The notes under the pieces: model-generated
What the model saw: only the letters and a program-made list of their open reading frames with translations
Database searches by the model: none
Told to the model about the DNA's origin: nothing
Assembly: GCF_037975245.1 (NCBI RefSeq)
Contig: NC_092577.1
Location: 5,857,001 to 5,921,000, forward strand
Length of the DNA: 64,000 nucleotides
Source of the DNA: Apostichopus japonicus
Lineage: Eukaryota; Echinodermata; Holothuroidea; Aspidochirotida; Stichopodidae
Direction of reading: 5' to 3'
Made by a program: the position numbers and the translations under genes
In this document: positions 47,731 through 59,232 of the stretch, one piece after another
Numbering within the stretch: the first letter of the stretch is position 1
Layout of the letters: each line of letters begins with the position of its first letter

Positions 47731-50700
47731 GTAAGTTGAAAACTCGAAGTATTTCATGGCATCCTGGTAGCCATGCTGGCTATGGTGTGTCTATTCTTAA
47801 TAAACCACCCAGCATAGCTTATAGTTCTTTTAACAAAATATGATCTTTGTGGAGAAAGATTGTTTTAGCGTATGCTTAGTAACATTTATTCAATTGCTCG
47901 AGACAGCTTTTTATGTACCATATCTTTATTCTCAGAAACAATACTTCCAGAAGTACCCATAGAAGAGGACAAGGATTTTACACACCTGTTAGGACTCCTT
48001 GGCTTGGATGAAGCATCAAAGTTAACCCTTCAAGATCAACGAATGGTCAAGGACGACTTGAATACTAATGATTGCCGAGACATTATACAAACGTTTCTTA
48101 ATCGACTTTCGTTTGGTCAACAAACTGCAGTTCAAGATCTTTCTGACCATTTGAAAAACCTTGAAGAAGTCAAAGAAAAAAGCAATGGAGATGACGGAAT
48201 CAGAGATATTTTGTTTGCCATACTGACCTGCTGTGATATTCACCTTCTCCAAGAGGTATTACGTAACTTATCTTTAATTGGAAAAGCTGTGCCAATCATA
48301 CTTCCGAGGTTACATCAAAACCCCGTTTTACTGCATTATGGTCTACGTAGGTCTTATGTATGCACCAGCACAGAAGATGTGACAGGTATCATTAACCAGC
48401 CATTTGTCACTATATCATGTTTTAGGTTTGGAAAGGTAAGTGTCTCTAAAACAATGGTTCTTAATGAGATGCTTTCAGCAATGAGCAACTCTGATACGCC
48501 TTGTAAGACATACCTATCAGAGGATAAAGACAATGCATTGTCCAAAGGGATCGTTGAATGTGCTTGGTACTTACCAACACAAGAGGAAAACGATATCAAA
48601 GTACCCTTGGCTATTTTAAATTTGCAAGGTGATTCTCTCAATCACAAAGTACAAGCTCAATTTTGTTGTAAAGTGTCAAGCACTGTTATTCTGTTTGTGG
48701 AAACCACCATAAATGATGAAGTTCAGAAAAGAGTCAAAGAAATAAGTGAATCCTCAAACGTAATTCTGGTCTCAAATTACACTGACTCTATGGTACCTTT
48801 CCAAAAAACTCAAAATGTTACCTTCGTTGAACATACTGCCGCCATAAGACCGCAGCTGGGTCACATTTTATTAAATCACATAACAAAAACTGTACTTACA
48901 GATAAGCAGATTTCATTTGCAATGTTTCCGCAGATTTGTGAAATCCTAGACATTGATGTTGATGACGAATTTCTAAATTTTAAGAGTGCCAAAGTAATTT
49001 CCCACAATATAGTTGATGCTGTGGAAGCAAAAGGGAAAGCACAACGGGATATATTTCCACTTCAGGACCTTTGGAAGGATTGGGTTGAGGTAGACCGGGA
49101 AGATATTGGAGTCGATGGTATTGAGCATAAAATCTCTAACAAATTACACAGGAAACGCGAAATTAGAAATCTACAGAAAGACTCGAGTTTGGGAGAGCCT
49201 TTGAAAATCTTCTTGAGTTGCTTAGACAGTGATATTGAAAACAGTCACTTGCTATACAGGTATCTTGAAACATTTTCTGTCCTTAGGCTAGGGACGGTGT
49301 TACAGAATGAACAGGATACAAATATTAAGTTCGATGTAAATGATTTAGTACACGAGGTTGGACAAATGATGGAATGTGATCATCCAAGGATCGCACGTAG
49401 CGCAAATTCTGCAACAGATAATGAAACATATCCCGAAAAATTTGCTTATTTATTTGAAAGAGGCGTTTCATTGCCACTTTGTCACAGTAATGCGAATGCA
49501 ATTGGGATCAAATGGTTACATGAAGTATTTGACAGTCTGCAATGCAGATTCATATCTGATTTTAAGGTTTGTGTTGTTTCGATTATTGGCTGTAAAGAAA
49601 CCAAAAAGACATCCTTAATTAATCAATTGTTTGGAGTAAATTTCTCCTTTTGTACAAAAGGAGATGGCCTTATTGTGCAACTACTGCCGGTTAGGAATGC
49701 TAACAATGCAAACATTCCATATGACTTTTTGCTAATACTAAACACAGAGAGTTTTAATATCGAGAAAACTTCATTTCAAGCTGATATTGAGAGAAACAAC
49801 TTTATTTGCTCCTTGGCTACTTGTCTCGCTGATGTAGTTCTCATTAACACGACAGATGAAATGTGCAAAGAAGATAAGAAAACGTTTATGAAAACTATTT
49901 CAAAGAGCCTTCTTAGAATGAAGGAAGTAAATAAGTCAGGAAAGTGTTTTTTGGTCAATCACACGCAAACCAATCCTAGCAACAGCGATTGGGAATATGA
50001 TTCTGACAAAGTGTTTAAGGAGACAATAAATTATTTACAGGAGATTCTTCAAAGTGACGGTAATGAAATCTCAAAACAAGATATCAGCGATATTTTCTTA
50101 TTCCAAAATGAGAGATGCGCGTTTACAGTACGACCTAGTGAAACATTTTTATCGAGCAAAGACCAACATCAATCTTCAGATGTTCTTGCTCTTCGGCAGT
50201 TTATTTTAAAACTCTTGGAATCATGCACTCGTCCTCATATGTCATTTAATGGATTTTGTCAACGCCTCGCGGATGTTGATAAAGCGCTCAAAACTAGCAG
50301 CTTTGTAGAGAACTTTCAAGATACCAACATTGAAAAACTCAAGGACGAATTTGTAGCATTGTACCGGGGAATGATCTTACAAATAAGGCAGGACCTTTCT
50401 GAAAAACTTGCATTAGCGTGTAATGACCTTAGATACGGTTCGTCAAATGATATGGAGAACCTTAAAAGTAAACAACTGGATGTTCTCTCTCAAACTGCTA
50501 GCGATAAAATGAAAGCATTTCAGCAAAATGTCTCAGAAATGCTGCAATCTCCGAAATATAAATGCTTACAGGCGCAAGAGCATTACTTTGCACAAGATAT
50601 CGAGTCAAATAAAGTTTCTTTCTTGCAAACAGTTGAGCAATGCTTGCAAGAGATAACAGAAGAAGTGAAACGATCTGAGTCTATTGTCAAGCAAGTTAAG

Positions 50701-52935
50701 AATGCGAGGGAACTTTTCATTGAAAAGCTTGAGGAAAACACAAAGGACAGTACGGAAACTTTTGAGCGAACCAAACAAGAATTCCTTAACACGATGCAAA
50801 GAAGATACCCTTTGTACGAGTTACGTGATATCCAACAGAATACGGAAGAAAACATGCTTTACATATTGAAGCAATGCGGCAAAGAGGTCGAGTCATTATT
50901 AACAAACAGATCACTTTCTGAATGTGCCAATGCACAGAAAACATCTTCAACATCAAATATTATCAGAACCATCAATGATAACTTCAATGTTGCAAATGAA
51001 GACATTTCTATAATATTTGACAAGGTTCATTCAAAAATAACAAATATATCTTCTAACCCCCATGAAATTGCTGCTACCTCTAAGGAACTCTGTGTCTTTT
51101 TGAAAGAATTTGAAAATGAATTTAGCGTTGTTGTTGACAGGATAACTATGTATTTATACTTTGGCTCCAATTTTCTCTCTAAAGTTCACGAAGCTCACTT
51201 AAGAAACGACATCAAAGCTCTTTCAGTTGATGACATTGAATCTACTGACAGAAGAATCAATGAAAAAATCACAAGTTTATTCAATCATGTTGATTATGAA
51301 ATAAAACTGGCAGAACCACTAGACTACACTTCCCTAGAGAGCAAGGCTGTTCTATTTCTGTCAAATCTTGAGAAGGTGTGCTCTAACTCAGACATGATTG
51401 TCCTCAGAGAAGTGATGACTTCATCAAATATCACAAAGTGTACACTGCTTCCCTTCAATCTTATCACGCTACAAAGGCTTGATAGGTATTTTCTAAGTAT
51501 GCTTCCAATTCTTTCTTCAGAAGATATGAACAGCATCAACAGCACTGTAATTGAAGCGAAAATGACAGTGATTGGCAGAGCGCTTTCGAAAGCTTTTTTG
51601 GACTTTAGTAGAACATTACATGAAATGTTCAATTTGATTCATAGAGCTATTATCGATGGGAGTGATAGTGAAAAGGCAAAAGCTGCTGCTCTCGTACACA
51701 TATCTGCATGGTCTTCACACGTGATATCTCTGAAGAAACTTGAGCAACATAGAGTTCAGAACATTGTTAACACATTTTCACATGAAGAGTCAACTTTATG
51801 TCTGGCCATACAAAAGACAAGAAACTTTGAAAACTGTGATAGTCTCGTAGGTGAAATTGTTGGGAAAGCTTTGGTAAACTCGGTAGTAAAAGTTGCTGAA
51901 GAAAGCCTTGTCCGTCGAATAAGAGATTCTCTCTTTGTAAAGTCAGAGGTCTTTAACTTGAAACGAACATTTATTGGAACGGTCCTGAGAGACCTTTGCG
52001 TAAAAGGTGATTACTTAGGATTTGCTCAGTTCTTTAAGAACTACGATAGCTTTACCGAGAAGTGGATCTTGGAGTTTATAGCAAACGAGTGCAATAAAAG
52101 TGATAATTCCAATATCGAAACTTTAAAAATTGACATCATGCGTTTCTTCATAACAAAAACAAACAAAGTAATCGAAGAAACTATGAAACAGTTTGCATCA
52201 GAAGCTAGCCAAAGTCTTAAAATGTGGTTAGAACTTTTCCAAAAGAATATGAGGACGTATTGCAAAACATGTTGTAGTGTGAGTACATTAGACGAAATGG
52301 CAAACTTAGCAACAGTGCACAACTTTGAAAACTTTACAGAGTCCATGCGGATTGTACTCAAGCAATTAAAATCTCTGCTTGAGGAGTCGATAATCCTTCC
52401 TAAAAGAGGTAACATGGATGACACAAAGACATGGCTGATGTCACTGCCCGGACAGATACACATCGAACTTGCCCAGATCATTAAAGGTTGTACTGAGCAG
52501 TGTCCATTTTGTGGAGCGGTCTGTGAAAATACCCTTGAGGGTCATGAATTCCATGGAACAGAGCTGCACTACCCGGGAGGGCTAAAGGGATGGCATGAAG
52601 TAGAATCTATGACGCTGTTTATAGAAGTATGCACTTCTGCAGTTGCAAGTCAAATGAAGTATAGGTCCCCGAAGTCTGACTTCAGATCCTACAGTGAATA
52701 CAAGGAAGATTATCCGACTTGGAATATTCCCAGTAAAGTTGATGAACCGAACGAGTTCTGGAAATACATTTTTACTAGGTTAAACAGACAATTTGCAAAG
52801 CACTATAATTGTGTTGAGGCCGATATTCCTGAGGATTGGTCTAAGTTCACAAAAGAAGAAGCTATACGGTCCGTTGAAAGAGCGTATGATCTAATTCCGC
52901 TAAACCTCACTACAACATTGGACCGAGGAATGTAA
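45254..52935 (+). CDS. VLIG/GVIN-like giant pseudo-GTPase with N-terminal membrane anchor, copy B
   Basis: Five exons: 45254-45284, 45652-45740, 46525-46624, 47638-47730 and 47936-52935; 1,770 aa. All introns are GT-AG with phases 1,0,1,1, identical to copy A. Exon 1 encodes MDEEDHNQNR. Exons 2-4 encode three hydrophobic segments (about residues 13-33, 56-75, 78-98) with a basic linker (GNKKTR) before the second. The 5-kb last exon starts at residue 105 and parallels copy A throughout: URGCP-like module, VLIG-type G domain with GCKETKKTS and NTES, long helical region, and CTEQCPFCGAVC cluster. It lacks copy A's C-terminal duplication. In a 195-residue sample after the N-terminus I count about 14 differences from copy A. 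The frame is open over 5 kb in both, arguing for selection. Biochemical role unknown; innate-immune function is only inferred from the family. The Met at 47872 is intronic and not the start. Confidence 0.85.
49588..49614 (+). other. Degenerate P-loop (G1) of copy B
   Basis: Encodes GCKETKKTS, identical to copy A, with NTES at 49741-49752 in place of DTEG. The shared loss means that the change came before the duplication and has been kept. Confidence 0.8.
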
Positions 52936-52943
52936 TGAATTCA

Positions 52944-52949
52944 AATAAA
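52944..52949 (+). terminator. Poly(A) signal just after copy B stop
   Basis: AATAAA 8 bases after the stop, in a block shared with copy A. Use not proven. Confidence 0.4.
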
Positions 52950-54016
52950 GATGACAAACCTAGTCATTAGGGGTTCTAACATTCTCTTCAGATTTCTTTC
53001 CATAACATCGTTAAGCTAAGAAGCTATCTAATTTCTGAGTATAGGTGAAGATTAAAGACAAGAAAAGATTGCCATTGCCATTTATACCAAAAATCTTGTT
53101 TTAATAATATTAAATCTGCCTTTATGGTTAATCCAGTTTTTAGCCAGTCTTTTCACGTTTACAAATGGACCTATTTAATAATAATCCTTTTAAACGATAA
53201 TTTTGGTAATAAAATTAATATTGTGTTGAAGAACGTTAGAAACTATAGTTATCAGTTCAGGTTTACTATTGTATTATTGCATATTATTTAAGAAATGACA
53301 GTTTAAAGAGCCACGGTTCATCAATTAAGCGACTGGACTTTACATAAGCTAATACATATATCATTAAGTCAGTTCCACAGATACTTCACAAAACTCAATA
53401 GGTAAAGAAGCCTTTTGCAATCTCAAACGAAATCCTACAATATGTTTTAAACTTATCGCCGACAAATGATCTTCAACTCCATTTTTTTTTTGCGCTGTTT
53501 CTTCTGTTATACTTAAGTTAAAAGGCATGATGCAGTGAGTTATAAAAATTCCTAAAACAATTCATGTAACATTAAGTAAGTGTAATGAAGAGCCGAGCTC
53601 ATCGTCAAATAAAATGTATTGGTCCATACAGGGATTGACCTTTTGTAACTTTTGAAATCTTGAAACCTGGAATGCTTTTAAACCTATATCGGCACTTATT
53701 TCCGTGTGTTTCGATTTTTTCTATAACATACTAAGACTACAATTCTGCCTAAAATCATCCTTTAGAGACATTTTCCACAGTGAATGTACAGCTCCACACT
53801 TATCTTCTACATGTTTACAACACCATTGCTGTGAATAATACATCGCGCTATATTAAGGTATCCTTAATTGCACTGAGTAACAGCGCTCCGAACGTTTAAA
53901 ATATAGTGAACATAAGGATGTAATTAACATAAGCTCTACCTGGCGTTTGATTTCTTTCTTATCACTTATTTGTAAACTTTCAGAAAAGTTGATGGACTTA
54001 TATAGCATCCATTGCT

Positions 54017-54048
<32 letters not shown>

Positions 54049-54051
54049 GTT

Positions 54052-54101
<50 letters not shown>

Positions 54102-55292
54102 TATAGAAGTTAAACTTTGCTATTAAACTTGAATGGGAACTCAAGCAAAGAGGCAAGACTAATTTAGTAATTGCACTATACTGTTCAGTAAATTACCATG
54201 CATCATCGTTTTTGTATGTAAAGGCTTTTGACCTTATTGTATGCAAATATGTTCGAATTGGCAAAAGAATGTAACCAATAACGATACCAAGCGTGGTAAA
54301 AAAAAAGTTCATAGCTAACTTTACTTCAGTACTTTACACCTAAATGCTCAGTGGTGGTAAAAAAAAGGGATTTATAATTAAACACGCATAGTGTGGTAAG
54401 ACTAAATTCTATGTTACTTGAGATTTATGGAATTAATGACGATGACGGGAAAAAAATTTCAGTAAACCTGTCTCATGATCCAAACTAGAACAATCGAATT
54501 ATAACTAAATAACCACAATCGTAAGAGAAGTACACCTGCAAAGTATTCAGTTCATTGTGTTGGTTAGAGTGTCTGCAATAAACAAAACACTACTGTAGTT
54601 TGTCACGCGATTGTTGTCCCAATAGAACTCAGTGCATTTGTTGCTATAACTAGACTATAGCTCGGTTCAAAGTCTGTTATAAAACTGAAGTACTTCAAGT
54701 GGCGTTTGCAAATAGATTATAGAATGGCACGAGTTTATCAGCAACAATGCTCACGTAGACATACAGACATATCTCCTTCTCTTTTGCCAACATATGAAAT
54801 TGGATACCAATGGAGTTAGATATTATAGCATGTTTTTGTTATCTGACGAATGTCTTTCGTAATGCCAAGGCATGTTTTTATGTTCATGTGATCAGAGCAA
54901 TGATGATCAGTATGAAAACGTTTTTGCTTCTGATTGTGATAATATGATACAGCCACGTAAATTACTAATTTCACTTACGATGGTGGGAAGCAAGAAATAT
55001 ATTTTTACATGCTCTTTAATTTCTTCCTGGTTATTATACGTACACTGTGACGTTATGCATTGTGCAGTATGGACTATGTGTACAGTGACAGAAATGTCGC
55101 TACTTGAGACAACTTTGACTAAGTATATATAATTCTAAAAATATTCTTCTGCCCGACGCTTGTTTATATAAGCACTTATTACAGAATCAAAATCTGAAAA
55201 CAGAAATATATTAATATTTTTTTCCCTCCATAATCTCAATTGACTATTTGATAACGATGTTCTTGGATTTTGGAACCGGAATTGAATGAGGT
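52950..55292. other. 3' flank of VLIG-like copy B (duplicated)
   Basis: Aligns inverted with about 24300-26440. No gene recognised. It contains the TA tract at 54017-54097. Confidence 0.5.
54017..54097. repeat. (TA)n microsatellite
   Basis: Two TA runs separated by a short ttatatatgtttatg break. Not present at the matching position of the left arm (about 25550-25600), so it arose after the duplication or was lost there. Confidence 0.95.
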
Positions 55293-55732
55293 CAACAAGT
55301 TATTCTATTTATATTCTATTTCTATTGTTGAGACGAGGTCACAGATACAGTTGCGAAAAACGATTCTATGTAGAAATCAGTTCATGGTGTCATTCCAAGT
55401 ACTGAAACAGGATATCCAGGAATCATGCAAGCACGAATTTAGTGGCTAATATAAAAGCATGGACAGTTTTCCTTTTGTGGTAAATGTAAACAAATAGTTA
55501 TGTGTAACGTGCAACAAGTTATTCTATTTATATTCTATTTCTATTGTTGAGACGAGGTCACAGATACAGTTGCGAAAAACGATTCTATGTAGAAATCAGT
55601 TCATGGTGTCATTCCAAGTACTGAAACAGGATATCCAGGAATCGTGCAAGCACGAATTTAGTGGCTAATATTAAAAGCATGGACAGTTTTCCTTTTGTGG
55701 TAAATGTAAACAAATAGTTATGTGTAACGTGC
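55293..55732. repeat. 219-bp tandem duplication (2 units)
   Basis: Units 55293-55511 and 55512-55732 are almost identical, each starting caacaagttattctatttat. The left arm has one diverged equivalent, so this is a recent change in the right arm. Confidence 0.9.
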
Positions 55733-56037
55733 AGACTCGCCATCTTGATAACGTGTTCATTTGGCACAGTTACTAAGTCGACAATTTATTTCTTTATAAT
55801 ATTCTAGACTGTGCAAAGTACACATATCATGTATGTTTATGGAGCTTAAATGCCTAGGGTATTAGCTCCAAAGTTTAGCACCATTGCAATTGTTAGAAGA
55901 CGTTGACATTATTTTCTTAGCTTCTCTGATCGTCTATTTTATTTCCAGCCTCTGGTGGTTATTATATTAAACAAGATAATTAAATGCCGTAGTGTGGTAG
56001 TACAATGCTTGTTGAAATACGATCATTATTTTTTTTC

Positions 56038-56062
56038 GGAGAGGGGAGGGGGGGGGGGGGGT
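56038..56062. repeat. Poly-G run
   Basis: A G-rich run (gagaggggagg followed by about 12 G). Simple sequence only. Confidence 0.8.
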
Positions 56063-57450
56063 TGGCAATATTGAGGGCAATACTGTTGACATTTAACAGT
56101 ACGTTTTATTGTACATTGATGTATAATTGAGAAATATAATACCATTCGAGTTTTATGGAAGATAAATAAAATATATTCTCGCATAATATGACAAACAGCC
56201 ATGTTTCATTTCGTTTGCGTTCAAAACGGTTCAACCGTTCGGTTATCTTGACTTCATGCTACTTTGTTTATGTTATTTCATGAATATTTTAATGTTGTTT
56301 TATTTTACATAATCTATGATTCAATGTGACATTGCTGCTGATATATCGATGCTAAGAAACATTTCTCCCAATAAACAATACAATCGATGCAATGCAATTC
56401 CAGTGTCTTGTCTTGTATTTCAATCAATTGACTTCGTCCGTTTGTGGAAAAACAGCTACGATTTGGACTTGGACTGAGGTTGGGGGTCGGAGCAAGGGTT
56501 GGGGGTAGGGTTGGGATTAAAACTGAGGCAGAGGTACGGTGTGGGGCTAAGTATTAGGCTTACAACTGTGGTTGTGCTGGTACTGAGGGTGGGGCTGGAA
56601 GGTGATAGGAGTGCTGGGGATACTAAACTTTCACACATTAGGATTCTTTATTCCAAAACCTAACATTCTACTGACTCCTTTTGCAATTTTTCAATCACTC
56701 TGATATGATGAAACATTTCATTTCGCGATCGATAACAACATCTACAAATATTACACTCTAGTAACGTTGCGAAAAGAGTTATGAATATCAAATGTTACGT
56801 TGTTATTATAGGAAGAAAGATATTGCAATCATATTGACAAAGTAATGAATCAAAGCTTTATGATGACATTATTGAAACGTTGTTAGAGCGTGTCAACAGT
56901 GTTGATGCATTTGAATCGTGCGTTGCTAAAGCTTTACGAAGAAACGTTTGTAACGAAAGTCTTGACATCACACACACATGACAACGTTATTCCCATGTAT
57001 ATTTGCTATGGTAAGTCATTCAATAAATTGTCAAACTAAAGAAAAATGAAATATGATCCGACGTAAAGGTGAAAGTTGCTGGTTTTTTTTATATATTTTT
57101 TATAGATAATATCTCTATACATACATGCAATCTGAATCGACTTCGTGCTTAGCATGCCGTCGGTGATACAATCAAAACGGTTATTTCTTGTTCCTGATTT
57201 CCTAATTTATTCTAAGAATACGATGAACCAATTGGTAGTTTAATTGGCAGTATCACTTGCTGTTATTGTCGGGAACTAGCCCATAGACTTTCCTCGTCTT
57301 TATCGCAAACATGTTAAGCACAGTGAACAGATAGGACAAATATAAACGGTGCTTCCAATGCATTGTACATCATATGTCTTTCGTTACTTGAGCACAAATC
57401 TTATGTCCCAAATAATTTATAATTTTTAAATCTTATACGTTTTCAATTCA

Positions 57451-59125
57451 AACAATGATTTCTTGTGTATATATAAAGATAAACCTCAAAATTAACATGC
57501 TAAATTTTACGTTATTATATTGTCAATAGTCAACTATTTACAAATGAGACATACCTCAACTTATAAGCCACATATACCTTTCACCCGATTCACCTCTTTA
57601 CCCCCTCACCCTATTCACCCCCTTCACCCCCTTCACCTCCTTCACCCCTCACCCCATCACCCGCTTTTCAGTAGACTGACATACATTTTCATAATAACTA
57701 TGTGAGAATTTAAGAAAATAAAATCTTCATTGATTCTTCGTAAAACGTAATTATCCATCGCCTAGACGAGGCCTAGTTATCAACACATTTTATGAAATCA
57801 TCACAGCATATATGCGATCAATTAATTTTACAATGAAATGGTTCAACGATTAACTTGGGAGGAAAGTCTGGATGATTCCTGTAATAAATGAAGTTCAGAT
57901 AACCTCTACCTTACATCGGAGGCAAACGGACTGGTTGGTTATAATCGAGTAGCTCACGATGTCCCAGAGCAGTAGACGATTACTAACAGTTATAGCCTAA
58001 TATATCAAACTTGTATTTAGAACGTTTTAATACAAGGTTTGTTCCAATAATTAACTACATTTGTTGTTATCTTTAATGAATAAAGCGTAAGTATACAATT
58101 TGTTATAGACCTGCAAAGCATAACTGTCTATATGTTGCTTTCACAAGCTAATAATCCTTAGATAATGAGGGAAACGGGTGGTAGAGGGTACTTTGCCCTT
58201 TTCTATTGCTGTAAGGACAAGCTGATAATTTTCGTCCGAGGTCAGTCAGCCCGCCAAAGCCTAATAGCAAGTTACCTTGAGTAAATATACATTTCATAGG
58301 CATATACTATTTCCAATGAATTCCAACTAAAATGGGGGAAAGTTCTGCGAAGGTCTAAAATATTTCATCTGATTTCACCGACCAATTTTTTTGTTATTCA
58401 TAGAAAACATCAGAATTCCCAAACCAACAAATGACACATATTCGCCATTTCAAAGATTCAGATTAAATAATTAGTCGATGGTATATATCTTTAATGTTTT
58501 GAGTAATTCAATTTTTTTAACAAGGACTAATAATTTAGTTAAACTGTGATATAGAGCATTAAAATATATGAAAAAGGTTGATGACTATACTTGCACATCA
58601 CTTTATGGGTATTAAACCGTTAATTTTTGAAATATATACAATGAATGTTTATTTAATATACAATGAATACCCGCCTAAACTATTAAGGTTCCTTGTTACT
58701 TTTTTTAATTAAAATATTTTTCTTTTGGTTTTGCTAAATTAATAAGTAATAAACTTAAGGCAGTGAAGTACTGGTTAGTTACATGTGGTTACTTTGTTGT
58801 TACGATACAACAAACAGTAAACGAATAAGTTAATAATATTTGTTACTAGTTTTAAATTTCATGCGTGCATTATGCATTGACCATCCATTTTTTTTTCATT
58901 ATCATCATACTGGAACCTTTCAGAATGACATTTGGGTACATAAAATTCACGTTCAAGTAGCCTGACGTTGATTTTTCCGCCTAAGAAATATACAGTGATA
59001 AAGCAACATTCATATGACCTCAGTGAATGCGCATGCGTGGATTAATGTAGAGATTTGTTTACAGAGGCGTCGCAGTTCCTGAATCGATCAATGACCAATG
59101 TTTTCCGAGATTCTGTTGCTGTTGT
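57451..59125. other. Intergenic stretch beyond the right arm
   Basis: No gene recognised. At 57590-57665 a short minisatellite of ttcaccccc units produces a Pro/His-rich ORF without meaning. The rest is AT-rich unique-looking sequence. Confidence 0.45.
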
Positions 59126-59131
59126 TTTATT
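59126..59131 (-). terminator. Poly(A) signal of the EF-hand gene
   Basis: AATAAA on the minus strand about 100 bases after the stop codon of the EF-hand gene. Confidence 0.5.
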
Positions 59132-59232
59132 TAAAGTCTATAAATAGTAGAGTTAAGACAATGACTGATATTTACAAATGTTCATCTCGTCTTTCGATGA
59201 TCCAATCTCGAAATATTTGCTTTCCATTGTTT

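Larger units (their letters stand above)
45254..57450. repeat. Right arm of the large inverted duplication
   Basis: Inverted homologue of about 21100-36038, running from exon 1 of copy B to about 4.5 kb beyond its stop. It is shorter than the left arm because it lacks the left arm's 22450-23690 insertion and has shorter introns. It has its own changes: a 219-bp tandem duplication (55293-55732) and a TA tract (54017-54097). Confidence 0.85.

Noticed and set aside
47872-47935. Met at 47872 as start of copy B
   Set aside because: The residues before position 47936 are intronic; the acceptor tttattctcag matches copy A and copy A shows no similar sequence before it.
21100-57450. Whole duplication as a haplotype mis-assembly
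   Set aside because: Not excluded, but the arms differ by gene-specific insertions, different intron lengths and about 7 percent of residues in a sampled part of the protein, more than expected for alleles.
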